Virus record (IMG/VR): IMGVR_UViG_3300045974_000247
Location: 1 to 58,848 of that record
Source: a virus
Length of the DNA: 58,848 nucleotides
Strand: one strand, 5' to 3'
The position numbers and the translations under genes are program-made. Below the pieces are notes generated by a model. It made no database searches. It was not told the DNA's origin and worked only from the letters and a program-made list of their open reading frames with translations. Of this stretch, positions 7,057-14,637 are shown in pieces. How positions within the stretch are numbered: position 1 is the first letter of the stretch; every line of letters begins with the position of its first letter.

Positions 7057-7904
7057 TAGAACTTGCCCTTGCCCTTCTTCGCGGCGGGGGCCTCGGCAGC
7101 GGGCTCCTCGTCAGCCTGCTTGTACTCCTGCTCGATGGCGGCCATGGCCTCCTCGCGCCGCGCCTCCAGCCCGTCGATGAGCACGGGGCTGATCGGCTCG
7201 CGCGCGGCCCAGGTCACCTTGAACTGGGACCGCTTGTCCTCGACGCAGTCCACGTCGCTGATGGTGAGGAGCGGGTGGAGGCTGTTGCGGGCGAGGTTGG
7301 TCACGTAGTCGGTCCAGCCCTTGCCGCTCGTCACCGGGAGCTTGAGCAGCGCCCAGCTGGCCGTCTTGACCGTGTCCTCGTCCACGTCGGCGGGGAGCGC
7401 GAGGAGGCGCCACCGGTTCTGGCACGCCTTGCCCTTGCTGTCCTCCTTGGCTCGAGCACCCAGCAGCTCCTCGGAGGCAGCGGACCCCCACTGGTTCATC
7501 GGGCACTCGGAGCAGCTCTCCGGCTTCGTGTACTCCCCGCTGGGCTTGCCCTTGGCGTTGAGGACCGGGTAGCCCTTGGCCGACTCGTGCGGCCGCATCT
7601 CCCCCTCCGTGCGCCCGAAGGCGTAGCAGCACGGCGGCGTGCGGTCGTCGGGGTCGAACTTCTTGTCGTACATGTCGTTCTCACGGATGTAGTCGAGGAC
7701 GATGAGGCCCACGGGCCCGTCCACCTTCGTGCCGCCGAGCTTCATCCCCGTCTGGGAGAAGCTCATCACGTTGGACGTGGGCGGTGGCACCGACTCCGCT
7801 GCCATCTGGGCATACTTGGCATACTTCTCCTCCAGGCTCCCCGGCTTGGCGAGAGTCTTGCCCTTGACGGGCACTGCGAGCGCTGCGGTTTTCTTGGTCG
7901 CCAT
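7056..7904 (-). CDS. Conserved phage Cys-rich protein, possible ssDNA-binding protein
   Basis: 282 residues. A three-part Cys pattern, PPCCYAFG (about 90), SCSECPMN (about 130) and KACQNRWRLLAL (about 160), defines a family found beside phage replicases, sometimes annotated as ssDNA-binding protein. The C-terminus is low-complexity (acidic then KKGKGKF), like the flexible tails of SSBs although basic at the very end. Immediately upstream of the polymerase gene. The SSB role is an inference from context; the presence of a metal site is likely. Confidence 0.6.
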   Translation of the reverse strand: MATKKTAALAVPVKGKTLAKPGSLEEKYAKYAQMAAESVPPPTSNVMSFSQTGMKLGGTKVDGPVGLIVLDYIRENDMYDKKFDPDDRTPPCCYAFGRTEGEMRPHESAKGYPVLNAKGKPSGEYTKPESCSECPMNQWGSAASEELLGARAKEDSKGKACQNRWRLLALPADVDEDTVKTASWALLKLPVTSGKGWTDYVTNLARNSLHPLLTISDVDCVEDKRSQFKVTWAAREPISPVLIDGLEARREEAMAAIEQEYKQADEEPAAEAPAAKKGKGKF

Positions 7905-7907
7905 GTG

Positions 7908-8138
7908 TTACTCCTTCTCGTGGTACTCGATGGATGCGATGATGCTGCGTTCCGGGAGGCGAGAGCTGTCCCCCCGGCTGTTGATGAACGACGGGGGGAG
8001 GACATCGACGTTGAGCAGCTCAGCTCCCTCCTCCCGGAGGAGCGCGAGGGCACCGTTGATGGCGTCCTCCAGCTGCTTGATGTCCGCTCCCTCGACCAGC
8101 TTGATCTTGTACTTGGCCATGATCTTGTACCACCCCAT
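7908..8138 (-). CDS. Hypothetical protein
   Basis: 76 residues, ATG 2 bp after the upstream stop; an internal ATG (MAKYKIKL) is an alternative. Pattern strand-helix-strand (YKIKLVEG, DIKQLEDAINGALALLREEG, SIIASIEYHEKE), a small alpha/beta fold. No family recognised. Confidence 0.55.
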   Translation of the reverse strand: MGWYKIMAKYKIKLVEGADIKQLEDAINGALALLREEGAELLNVDVLPPSFINSRGDSSRLPERSIIASIEYHEKE

Positions 8139-8140
8139 GG

Positions 8141-8527
8141 TTACTTGCTCGCCTTGGTGAGGGAGAGCGTGGTGATGACGAACGGCACGACCCCAGGCAC
8201 GGTCTTCTTCGCGTCCAGCCGCTCCCGGAACGCAGCGTCATTCACGCGGCGCTGGAGCAAGTCGAACGCACCTGTCTTCTTGATGTACTTCTGCAACGCC
8301 TCCCAGTCCTCCACCTGGGCCACGGTGCGCGGGGAGAGGCTGGCTGTGGCGACCTTCCCCCGGGCCCCGTCGATGTTGACCTTGTCGAAGCTGTTCATGA
8401 TGTGCTGCTTCAGCGCTGCCTCCTCCTCCTTGAGCTTCTCGACCTCCTTGTCCAGCTCCAGCCGCTCGGAGCGCATCTTGTACGCGAGGTCGATGCACGC
8501 GCCCAGCGTCTTGGGGTACTTGATCAC
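8141..8527 (-). CDS. Conserved phage coiled-coil protein
   Basis: 128 residues from a GTG start (GTGA overlap). N-terminal coiled coil (about 10-45: ELDKEVEKLKEEEAALKQHI), then a conserved part with VEDWEALQKYIKKTG and DLLQRRVNDAAF. Proteins with this layout are widespread in podoviruses and siphoviruses next to replication genes; their role is not known to me. Confidence is for a real gene of that family. Confidence 0.7.
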   Translation of the reverse strand: MIKYPKTLGACIDLAYKMRSERLELDKEVEKLKEEEAALKQHIMNSFDKVNIDGARGKVATASLSPRTVAQVEDWEALQKYIKKTGAFDLLQRRVNDAAFRERLDAKKTVPGVVPFVITTLSLTKASK

Positions 8528-8745
8528 AGCTCGACCCGCTTGGGGAAGTTGAAGCTGAGCTGCTCGGGCACGCGCTCCGCAGCGAGCCCCTGGGCCGACT
8601 TGAGGACCTCGACCAGACGCACGTCCAGGACCGACTTGAGGCTGGCCTTGGCGACGTCAAACGTCACCTCGGCGCAGGCGCGCTCCTCCTCCCAGATGAC
8701 GTGCGTTTCCTCCCGCGTGACGACCACGACTGCGAAGCGACTCAT
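8524..8745 (-). CDS. Hypothetical protein, first gene of a sub-operon
   Basis: 73 residues. Preceded by an 87-bp gap, the largest within this stretch, carrying CAACCAACCGAGGAGGAGTGCC just before the ATG, so a promoter may lie there. Nearly the same leader precedes the gene at 50890. Beta-strand start (FAVVVVTREETHVIW) then helical. No family recognised. Confidence 0.6.
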   Translation of the reverse strand: MSRFAVVVVTREETHVIWEEERACAEVTFDVAKASLKSVLDVRLVEVLKSAQGLAAERVPEQLSFNFPKRVEL

Positions 8746-8832
8746 GGCACTCCTCCTCGGTTGGTTGACATCTTGGCAACGACTCCGATTGTACGCTCAC
8801 GCGGGCCAGCGTAAAGGCAGGACTTTGCCGCG

Positions 8833-9069
8833 TTACTTGGGCACCCCGGGTGGCTGAGCGATGCGCTCTGTCTCGACCTCGATGAGCTTGTCGAGGAAGT
8901 GCCGCGCCTTGGCGAGGTCCTGGAGCCCGTTCTTCTTGCGCCAGCGGTACACGTACTTGATGATCTGGGCCTCCATGTACGGGATGTCGTTGGCGAGCAC
9001 GAAGTCCCAGTGCTGAATCTCGGAGCGGTAGTGCTCCCCGCCCACCTGCGTCTCATTGGCCTTGCTCAT
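8833..9069 (-). CDS. DUF3310 protein (SaV-like nucleotide kinase family)
   Basis: 78 residues from the ATG at 9069 (ATGA overlap); the upstream extension is Pro/Arg-rich and rejected. Shows the family signature: GGEHYRSEIQHWDFVLAN, then helix IKYVYRWRKKNGLQDLAKARHFLDKLI. Members are annotated as nucleotide kinases, but the chain has no P-loop and direct evidence is thin. The neighbours (nucleotidase, TS-like enzyme) fit a role in DNA precursor supply. Confidence 0.88.
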   Translation of the reverse strand: MSKANETQVGGEHYRSEIQHWDFVLANDIPYMEAQIIKYVYRWRKKNGLQDLAKARHFLDKLIEVETERIAQPPGVPK

Positions 9070-9593
9070 CGGAGCTTCTCCCATTCGTAGCTGAGGTGTT
9101 CGCACATCGACGACACTCCCTTGATCTCGTGCCGCGCGGTCTCCAGGTAGCTCAGCGCGCGGATGAACATGAGGCTGAGCCTCTGGGTCTTGTTCCCCAG
9201 CCGACGCTCCCGGAGGCACGTCCAGACCAGGTCGAGGGTGTCCGCTGTCTTGACGATGAACCCCTCCAGGTCCCCCAGCATCGGGATGGGGAGGGAGTGC
9301 TCAGCCACGAACACCTCCTCCATGCGGTCGAGGAGCGCGGACATGTCGGGGCTGGCGCGCTTGACGGGAGCGGGGATGTCCCCCGTGTCCACCTCTGGAG
9401 CGTCGTGGTAGAGGAGTGCCTGGAGCACGGGCCCGGGAGCTACCCCGTTGAGCTCGCACAGCTCCATCGCCACGACCATCGAGCCGTACACGTGGCGGGC
9501 GATGGTATGCTGCTCCACCGTCCGCACCGTGTGCAGGCGCACGAGGTCCCCGGCTTCGTACAGCGCCTCCATCCGCTTCAGGTTGGCCTTCAC
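9066..9593 (-). CDS. HD-domain 5'-deoxynucleotidase, YfbR-like
   Basis: 175 residues from a GTG start (GTGA overlap). HD metal site: His29 (TVEQHTIAR), His63-Asp64 (LLYHDAPE) followed by the YfbR hallmark DTGDIPAPVK, and a later Asp in KTADTLDLV. YfbR removes the 5' phosphate from deoxynucleoside monophosphates. Phages use such enzymes to drain unwanted dNMPs or provide dUMP precursor. It directly follows the TS-like gene, fitting a joint role in pyrimidine pool control. Confidence 0.88.
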   Translation of the reverse strand: MKANLKRMEALYEAGDLVRLHTVRTVEQHTIARHVYGSMVVAMELCELNGVAPGPVLQALLYHDAPEVDTGDIPAPVKRASPDMSALLDRMEEVFVAEHSLPIPMLGDLEGFIVKTADTLDLVWTCLRERRLGNKTQRLSLMFIRALSYLETARHEIKGVSSMCEHLSYEWEKLR

Positions 9594-10609
9594 TTGCCCC
9601 TCCTCGACAGCCACTCCAACGCTGCGTGACGCCAGTCGAGGGCAGAGCACTTGCGCGCCTCGGGTGGACTCTTGAGTCGCCAGGCTTTCCACAGGGGCTT
9701 GACGACGTTGTCCCAGAACGGGGTCTGGTACTCCTCCACGCTCGGGTCGATGCCGTGGTCCCAGAGCCGGAAGAAGTGCTGCATGTCGAGGTCCCACTCG
9801 ATGCAGTCCGCGGCCATCGGGTAGTGCGCGGCCAGCCCGCGCGTGTAGAGGTCCGGGGCAGGCTTGACGAGCTTGGTCGCTTCGTAGACCGGCCCCCGCT
9901 CCTTGACGCGGCTGTACACGGCTCCCCCGGGCCCCTCGGTGTAGACGTGGAGGCTGTCGCTGACCTGGGTGTAGGGCCCGACCTCGATGCCGAGCTTGTT
10001 GGCGATGTACTCCTGGAGCATCGACATGTGCACGACGTTGGCCCCGTAGGCTCCCCAGAGCATGTCGTTGGAGCGGTTGCACACCGTCATGTGCAGCTGG
10101 TCGGCCCGCACCTTGAAGTAGATGTGCGTGTTACAGGGCAGGTCCCGACTGGTCGAGCCGCCTGCCCCCTCCGAGCTGACTGCGTCCCCGTTGGGCGACC
10201 ACATCGCCACGACTGCGCGCCGGTCCTCCGGGTTCTTGAACAGCGCGTGGGTGACGTGGGTGAGCTGGTCGAACCCGAACCACTCGCGCCAGCGGAACCC
10301 GTAGGCTCCGTGGAACAGCTCCCCATCGTCGCTGAACTCCGCCATGCGGGGGTTGAAGACCCGGAGGAACCCGACATCGTTGCGCCCCTCCAGCATCCAG
10401 AGCCCCTCAAAGAAGTGGAAGAAGGGGTTGGCGTCGCGCTCCGGGGAGAACAGGACCCGTTCCTGGGGCCGGCTGTACACGGTGCTGACGGGCTGAGGGA
10501 CCTCGATGACTGGGCCTCCCCGGGAGTGACGCTCCACCCCCTGCTCGGCCATGAGCGCCATGCCGAGCGGGAGGGCTTCGTTGACGTTGCGGACGTTGAG
10601 GACGATCAC
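9590..10609 (-). CDS. Thymidylate synthase-family enzyme (TS or dUMP hydroxymethylase)
   Basis: 339 residues from the GTG at 10609 (GTGA overlap); the ORF extends to 10759 without a better start. Core of the TS/pyrimidine hydroxymethylase family: FEGLWML (Glu68, Trp71), RRAVVAMW (Arg130-131), catalytic Cys159 in DLPCNTH, CNRSNDMLWG (Arg179, Asp182), and Asn191 where TS binds the uracil ring. The Asn argues for dUMP rather than dCMP as substrate. Both TS and dUMP hydroxymethylase fit; the adjacent hypermodification-type gene makes the second worth testing. Confidence 0.85.
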   Translation of the reverse strand: MIVLNVRNVNEALPLGMALMAEQGVERHSRGGPVIEVPQPVSTVYSRPQERVLFSPERDANPFFHFFEGLWMLEGRNDVGFLRVFNPRMAEFSDDGELFHGAYGFRWREWFGFDQLTHVTHALFKNPEDRRAVVAMWSPNGDAVSSEGAGGSTSRDLPCNTHIYFKVRADQLHMTVCNRSNDMLWGAYGANVVHMSMLQEYIANKLGIEVGPYTQVSDSLHVYTEGPGGAVYSRVKERGPVYEATKLVKPAPDLYTRGLAAHYPMAADCIEWDLDMQHFFRLWDHGIDPSVEEYQTPFWDNVVKPLWKAWRLKSPPEARKCSALDWRHAALEWLSRRGK

Positions 10610-10830
10610 TTGGTCTCCTGGAACCCGTCGCACGAGCAGTCGCCGCACGGACCCTTGTCCCCGCGCTGGCGGGTGTAGAGGTGGTCCCCGAGCCGGTGGC
10701 CGCACTCGCACGTCTTCGCGCACGTCGCGCACTTGGCCGGGTCCTCGGCATGTGAGCACTGGACCGGCTCGACAACGGGGGTGGTCTGGGGCACTTCGGA
10801 CACTGCGTCAGGCTTCGTGATCTTGGCCAT
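10606..10830 (-). CDS. Small Cys/His zinc protein
   Basis: 74 residues with two parts: CATCAKTCECGHRLGDH and GDKGPCGDCSCDGF. The C-x-CGH...H...G-x-C-x-C arrangement recurs in the lysis-region gene at 49054-49233. Lies between the TS-like gene and the glycosylase-fold gene, overlapping the former (GTGA). Probably a zinc-binding accessory protein. Confidence 0.65.
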   Translation of the reverse strand: MAKITKPDAVSEVPQTTPVVEPVQCSHAEDPAKCATCAKTCECGHRLGDHLYTRQRGDKGPCGDCSCDGFQETK

Positions 10831-10832
10831 CG

Positions 10833-11693
10833 CTACTCCTCCTTGGGGGGTTGGTACTTGGAGCGTGGGCGACCCTCCCCGAGTCGCACGCGCTCATACT
10901 TGTCCAGCTCACACAGGCAGAACTGAATGTCGTGGGCAGTGAGCCGCCCTCCTCCTGGGAATGTCTCGAGCCACCGTGGCTGAATCTTCTCCAGCAGCGC
11001 GCGGATGAGGACCACGCCCTCGTCTGTACGGATGCCCTTCGTGAGCGGGGCCTTGCGCAGCCGGTTGAGTCCGCGCCTTGCCCCCGGGCCGGTGGGCGTC
11101 CAAGTCTCTGCGTCCTTCACCGGGTGGCGCCGCCAGAGCAAGTAGTCCTGGAGCACCTCCTTCGCCATGAACCCAGCGCCACCGAACCCGTGGACCTCCT
11201 GCATGACGTTGAAGCCAGCCTCCCACGTGTTGGTTGCCTCGATGGTGCTGACGATGTCCTCGGCACGGTCCCAGAGCGGCGCCAGGTACTCGTCCCCGAC
11301 CACCTTGTACTTGCGGACGCCTGCGTCACCGCCCCTGATCATGTACGCGCCGGTCCAGAACGTCTTGCCGGCGCGCTCGCACTCCTCCTCCGCGCGCTTG
11401 ATGCGAGCGGTCGAGTGAGCGCCCAACCAGCCGAGCGCGTCAGACGCCGCCACCGTGCCCGTGAAGCGTCGGAGCGCGCAGTTGTAGAGGGCCACGTGGA
11501 GCGGGGCCTCGCTGTACTTCTGATACACCTTGAGGAAGGCCTGCGTGGTCCGGTCGTGGACGCGCTGGACGTTGGTGAACTTGTACGTCTGGAGAATCTT
11601 GTCCTTGGTCCACGGCGCTGCCTGACCTCCGAGCTTGCGGAGCCGGATGTGCTCGCGCTCCTCGATGTACTTCCACAGTGGCTTGGCGTTCAC
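10833..11693 (-). CDS. Thymine-hypermodification type DNA-glycosylase-fold protein (aGPT-Pplase / HMUDK-helical-like)
   Basis: 286 residues. N-terminal signature EREHIRLRK..G..APWT (12-29) then YKFTNVQRVHDRTTQ (37-51), a helix-hairpin-helix segment VHGFGGAGFMAKEV (167-180) as in DNA glycosylases, and C-terminal LCELDKYERV.LGEGRPR. This is the pattern of the families linked to alpha-glutamyl/putrescinyl thymine synthesis, which transfer a group to activated 5-hydroxymethyluracil in DNA. No P-loop is present, so any kinase step must be elsewhere. Starts the 11693-to-883 gene block, 17 bp from a palindrome. Family assignment is from remembered patterns; substrate unknown. Confidence 0.65.
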   Translation of the reverse strand: MNAKPLWKYIEEREHIRLRKLGGQAAPWTKDKILQTYKFTNVQRVHDRTTQAFLKVYQKYSEAPLHVALYNCALRRFTGTVAASDALGWLGAHSTARIKRAEEECERAGKTFWTGAYMIRGGDAGVRKYKVVGDEYLAPLWDRAEDIVSTIEATNTWEAGFNVMQEVHGFGGAGFMAKEVLQDYLLWRRHPVKDAETWTPTGPGARRGLNRLRKAPLTKGIRTDEGVVLIRALLEKIQPRWLETFPGGGRLTAHDIQFCLCELDKYERVRLGEGRPRSKYQPPKEE

Positions 11694-11713
11694 GTAAACG
11701 TCCTTTCTCTGGC

Positions 11714-11729
11714 TAGGGGGTTCCCCCTA
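11714..11729. promoter_or_regulatory. Palindrome between divergent genes
   Basis: TAGGGGG-TT-CCCCCTA, perfect 7-bp arms, in the 70-bp gap between the minus gene ending its start at 11693 and a plus-strand small ORF at 11764. Its position fits an operator or a promoter element for one or both. Confidence 0.5.
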
Positions 11730-11763
11730 TAGTGGTTGGTGCGGGCAGGCGTAGTCTTTCTCA

Positions 11764-11913
11764 ATGACCTACCAAGTTGTTGTCGCCGCCCAGAACAAGA
11801 ATGTTGTCGTCAAGGTTGACGCCTCCAACGAGCAGTCCGCGAAGGAGATTGCGAAGTGGCTGGTGGCGCACGCCCAGCACCTCCAGGCGCACGGGGTCCA
11901 AGCGAAGAAGTAG
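11764..11913 (+). CDS. 49-residue plus-strand ORF inside the minus operon
   Basis: Starts MTYQVVVAAQNKN and ends QAHGVQAKK. Composition is balanced and protein-like (Val, Ala, Lys, few Pro/Arg), with GC3-rich codons like real genes here, and a strand-helix layout. No clear ribosome binding site (CTTTCTCA before ATG). It overlaps the 3' part of the minus gene 11810-12208 tail-to-tail, so at most one of the two is well constrained there. Confidence 0.45.
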   Translation: MTYQVVVAAQNKNVVVKVDASNEQSAKEIAKWLVAHAQHLQAHGVQAKK

Positions 11914-12208
11914 CGTCACGGGGCGCCAGAGCCTCCTTGAGCCTGAGCAGGGGTACGGCCAGGTGCGCTACCATACCAAGCGGGTCATCAGGAGCAGCCG
12001 CCACCTCGTCGAGCACGTCCTGTGCCGCCTTGCGCAGTCGAGTGATCTCCTTGCTCGCGCAGTCGCAGTCGGTGTATCCCTCGCAGCCCTCCTCGTGGTA
12101 GCTCTCGGGGGGCGCTCGGTTGCGCGCGTCCTCCACACACCCCGGACAGGGCAGCTCCGAGCCCGGGGGCCGGTTGTGTCGGGTGCAACCGTACACGCTC
12201 TTGGTCAC
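11810..12208 (-). CDS. Cys-rich hypothetical protein with poor C-terminus
   Basis: 132 residues from a GTG (GTGA overlap with the upstream stop). The first half looks real: CTRHNRPPGSELPCPGC, then CEGYTDCDC, a possible two-zinc module, and a helix KEITRLRKAAQDVLDEVAA. The last about 35 residues (SLGPRAPGGAGRAPPATSQSPS) are antisense to the plus-strand ORF at 11764 and look non-native, so the true 3' end or the reality of that tail is doubtful. Confidence 0.5.
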   Translation of the reverse strand: MTKSVYGCTRHNRPPGSELPCPGCVEDARNRAPPESYHEEGCEGYTDCDCASKEITRLRKAAQDVLDEVAAAPDDPLGMVAHLAVPLLRLKEALAPRDATSSLGPRAPGGAGRAPPATSQSPSRTARWRRQP

Positions 12209-12402
12209 GACATCACCAGGGGCCGGTCCTTGCGGTCCGGGTGCTGCCCGCACCACTCGGTGGGGCGCGCGGGGATGCGGATGGGGATGATCTGGACCTG
12301 TCCCGCCCCCTGCGGGATGGGCATGGCTCCGGGAGGATTGAGGCGGCACTCGCCCCCGCCCAGCGGGTAGAAATACGGGCACGTCTGGCACGTTGCGGAC
12401 AT
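12205..12402 (-). CDS. Small Cys-cluster protein
   Basis: 65 residues: CQTCPYF, GECRLNPP, then EWCGQH, four Cys in the order C-x2-C...C...C that occurs in a common group of small phage and proteobacterial proteins and could bind zinc or Fe-S. Stands 3 bp after the dehydrogenase stop codon. Function unknown. Confidence 0.65.
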   Translation of the reverse strand: MSATCQTCPYFYPLGGGECRLNPPGAMPIPQGAGQVQIIPIRIPARPTEWCGQHPDRKDRPLVMS

Positions 12403-12405
12403 GGG

Positions 12406-13134
12406 CTACCTCGATGCGTCGAACATCGACGCGATGGTCTCATCGATCAGGCGTGCGTTCTCGCGCACGCAGTGCCCCCCAATGGGGCCCGGCATGTAGC
12501 TCAACCAGGGGCGCGCGACCTCGGGCCGTCCGAGCTTCGCATACCCCTCGTTGTACGTCTGGTTGGCGTGCGTGTAGACATCGGCCAGCTCCACGCCGTG
12601 CTTCTTCGCCTGCTCGGCGCACCAACGGTTGACGAGGATCATCATCCCGTACTGCGTCGTGTCCATGAGCTTCAGAAGCTCGGTGGTCTCGGTGTTGGGC
12701 ATGATGTACGTCGTCACCCCCACGACCTGGAACGCTCTGGCGATGTCCTCAGCCTCCGGGCCCGCGATGTACTTGACGAAGCTCTGGATGCCGCGCGCGA
12801 GATGCGGGTGCGTCCCCCTGATGGGGGAGTGGTTGACTCCGAGCTTGCGACACGTACCCACCGGCACCGACGAGTGGATGACGGTGCGGTGCGGCTGGAA
12901 CAACTCCTCGTACAAGCGGACCTGGTCGAGGAACTGCGGCCCGTGGTACGGGAAGCAGATGTGCAGCTCGTCAGCCAAACCCTTCACGCGGATGCCCTGC
13001 GGTGGGTCATGTAGCACCCCCCCAATGACTGCCTGGAGCCCCCGACCAACCTCCCCCGCTCCCACGATCACTCGCTCCATGACCCACCCTTTCTCATCCG
13101 TGACCCTGCGTGTCTCTTCCGTGTGCAGACTCAT
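12406..13134 (-). CDS. Nucleotide-sugar dehydrogenase-like protein (UDP-Glc/UDP-ManNAc DH family, short)
   Basis: 242 residues from the ATG at 13134 (GGAGG 4 bases upstream); ATG at 13080 is an alternative. Rossmann start GAGEVG at 25-30, substrate-domain helix NTETTELLKLMDTT (147-160), and GPIGGHC with Cys222, the catalytic Cys motif of UDP-ManNAc dehydrogenases. Cellular enzymes are 400 aa or longer; here the chain ends soon after the Cys, so the C-terminal domain is missing. It may be a trimmed phage form oxidising or reducing a sugar nucleotide. A 199-bp gap separates it from the epimerase gene. Confidence 0.72.
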   Translation of the reverse strand: MSLHTEETRRVTDEKGWVMERVIVGAGEVGRGLQAVIGGVLHDPPQGIRVKGLADELHICFPYHGPQFLDQVRLYEELFQPHRTVIHSSVPVGTCRKLGVNHSPIRGTHPHLARGIQSFVKYIAGPEAEDIARAFQVVGVTTYIMPNTETTELLKLMDTTQYGMMILVNRWCAEQAKKHGVELADVYTHANQTYNEGYAKLGRPEVARPWLSYMPGPIGGHCVRENARLIDETIASMFDASR

Positions 13135-13333
13135 GTCGCCTCCCAGCCTCCCGGTTCCCCCGGGGGCTTCGTTCGATTCCCGCCCCGACCCTCCGAGAGG
13201 CCCCTGGCGCTCAGCCTCCCCGCAGCCCCGTAGGCTGGCAGAGGGCCCTACCCCCTCCACGAGGACCCTCAGACCCCCATCCGCACAGTGCCTAGGGGCT
13301 CCGGATGGGGGGTAGACCCCCCCGAAAGGGTAC
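13135..13333. promoter_or_regulatory. GC-rich spacer with a 19-bp element shared with 50277-50295
   Basis: The only large gap between 12402 and 18519 in the minus operon. Bases 13281-13299 (CCGCACAGTGCCTAGGGGC) match 50277-50295 exactly in inverse orientation. Both copies read GCCCCTAGGCACTGTGCGG along the direction of transcription of the adjacent genes. Other related words (GGGGCCTCTCGG, GCCAGGGGCC) also occur in both. It may hold a processing site, terminator or promoter. Confidence 0.55.
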
Positions 13334-14278
13334 TCACGCCAGCCCGGTCTTCCGGTACCAGCGCACCGTCTCTCGCAGACCCTCTCGCAGGCCGACTCCT
13401 GCCTTGAGACCGAGCCACTTGCGAGCACGCGTCACGTCAGCCACCGAGAGCCTGATGTCTCCGCCACGGAATGCCTCCTGCTGGCACGACGTGCGCTTGC
13501 GCTCGCTGGGCGTCAGCTGCTCCTCCAAGAGGTCGGAGAGCTGGAGGAGCGTCGTGCCCTTGCCCATGGCGACGTTGTACACGAGGTTGACGTGCTTGGT
13601 CGTGGCGGCGAGGAGGTTGGCGGTGACCACGTTGCTGACGTACGTGAAGTCACGCGTGGTCGTCCCATCCCCATAGATCACATACGGCTCTCCCGACAGC
13701 ATCCTCTTGATCCACCGGGGGATGACGGCGCTGTAGCTGCCGTCCGGGTCCTGGCGCGGACCGTACACGTTGAAGTACCGCAGCCCGACCGTGTCCATGC
13801 CGTAGCTCTTGCCGTAGGCCAGCGCGTAGCTCTCCACGCACTGCTTGCTCGCTGCGTAGGGCGACAGCGGGGCCCCCACGATGACCTCGCGCCGCTTGTC
13901 CCCCAGAGCGTCCCCGTACACGGAGGAGCTGGAGGCGTACACGAAGCGGCGCACCCCGTGACGCCTGGCGTGCTCGAGAACTCGCAGGGTCCCATGCGTG
14001 TTGTTGAGGTGAGTCGTCATGGGGTCCGCGATGGACCGCGGCACGCTGGGGAGCGCGGCCTGGTGGAAGATGACGTCCACGCCGCTGAGGTCGAAGTTGT
14101 CGTGGACGATGTCGAGCGGGAGCACGTGGAGCCGCGCGTTGCCCTCGTGACCCGTGAGGTTCTCCTTCCTCCCGGTCGAGAGGTTGTCGATGACGATGAC
14201 CTCCCAGTCGCGCGCGAGGCAAGCGTCAACGAGATGCGACCCGATGAACCCGGCACCGCCGGTGATGGCGACCCTCAC
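13334..14278 (-). CDS. NAD-dependent sugar-nucleotide epimerase/dehydratase
   Basis: 314 residues from a GTG (GTGA overlap). Extended short-chain dehydrogenase: GGAGFIG (7-13) for NAD, ASSSSVYG (115-122), and the active-site Tyr141-x3-Lys145 (SPYAASK). The SVPRSIADP...N...GTLRVLEHARR stretch resembles UDP-GlcNAc/UDP-Glc 4-epimerases of the WbpP type. Likely converts a UDP-hexose or UDP-N-acetylhexosamine. Clustered with a PIG-L deacetylase, a dehydrogenase and a glycosyltransferase, so the product is probably a donor for that transferase (inference). Confidence 0.88.
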   Translation of the reverse strand: MRVAITGGAGFIGSHLVDACLARDWEVIVIDNLSTGRKENLTGHEGNARLHVLPLDIVHDNFDLSGVDVIFHQAALPSVPRSIADPMTTHLNNTHGTLRVLEHARRHGVRRFVYASSSSVYGDALGDKRREVIVGAPLSPYAASKQCVESYALAYGKSYGMDTVGLRYFNVYGPRQDPDGSYSAVIPRWIKRMLSGEPYVIYGDGTTTRDFTYVSNVVTANLLAATTKHVNLVYNVAMGKGTTLLQLSDLLEEQLTPSERKRTSCQQEAFRGGDIRLSVADVTRARKWLGLKAGVGLREGLRETVRWYRKTGLA

Positions 14279-14637
14279 TTGGCACGCTCCTTCTTGCAGG
14301 CCGGCTGAGCCGGTGGGTTGAGGTTGAGACAGCTGATGCCGAAGCTCGTGACGTAGCAGACGATGCCGGGCCGGTTGAGGTCCTGGACCCGGTAGACCTG
14401 ACCCACCACGCCATCCGAGAAGATGACGTGCGCGGCTCCCGGGGGCCCGTCGTCCAGCGTGGCCTTGGAGCAGCCGATGAGCCCGCCCAGCAGGACGAGG
14501 AGGCAGAGGAGGATGAAGAGGAGCGCGGGCCAGTTGGGGCGCGCCCTCTGCCGGATGAGCTTGTCGATGCACACGGGGCAGGTCCCCGCCGTGCCGCAGA
14601 CGAGGCAGTTGGGCTTGATGACGGTCTTGTCGCTCAT
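14275..14637 (-). CDS. Membrane protein with N-terminal zinc ribbon
   Basis: 120 residues. CLVC and CPVC at about 11-22 form a zinc ribbon, followed by one strong membrane helix (ALLFILLCLLVLLGGLIG) and an outside/inside domain of about 70 residues with two Cys (VCYVTS, ISCLN) that could pair. ATGA overlap with the deacetylase gene. Function unknown; it might anchor the sugar enzymes, but nothing proves it. Confidence 0.6.
   Translation of the reverse strand: MSDKTVIKPNCLVCGTAGTCPVCIDKLIRQRARPNWPALLFILLCLLVLLGGLIGCSKATLDDGPPGAAHVIFSDGVVGQVYRVQDLNRPGIVCYVTSFGISCLNLNPPAQPACKKERAK

Noticed and set aside
9590-10609. dCMP hydroxymethylase (5hmC pathway)
   Set aside because: The residue that reads the base is Asn191 (GAN), as in TS, not the Asp expected for dCMP hydroxymethylases; T4-style 5hmC genes are absent.
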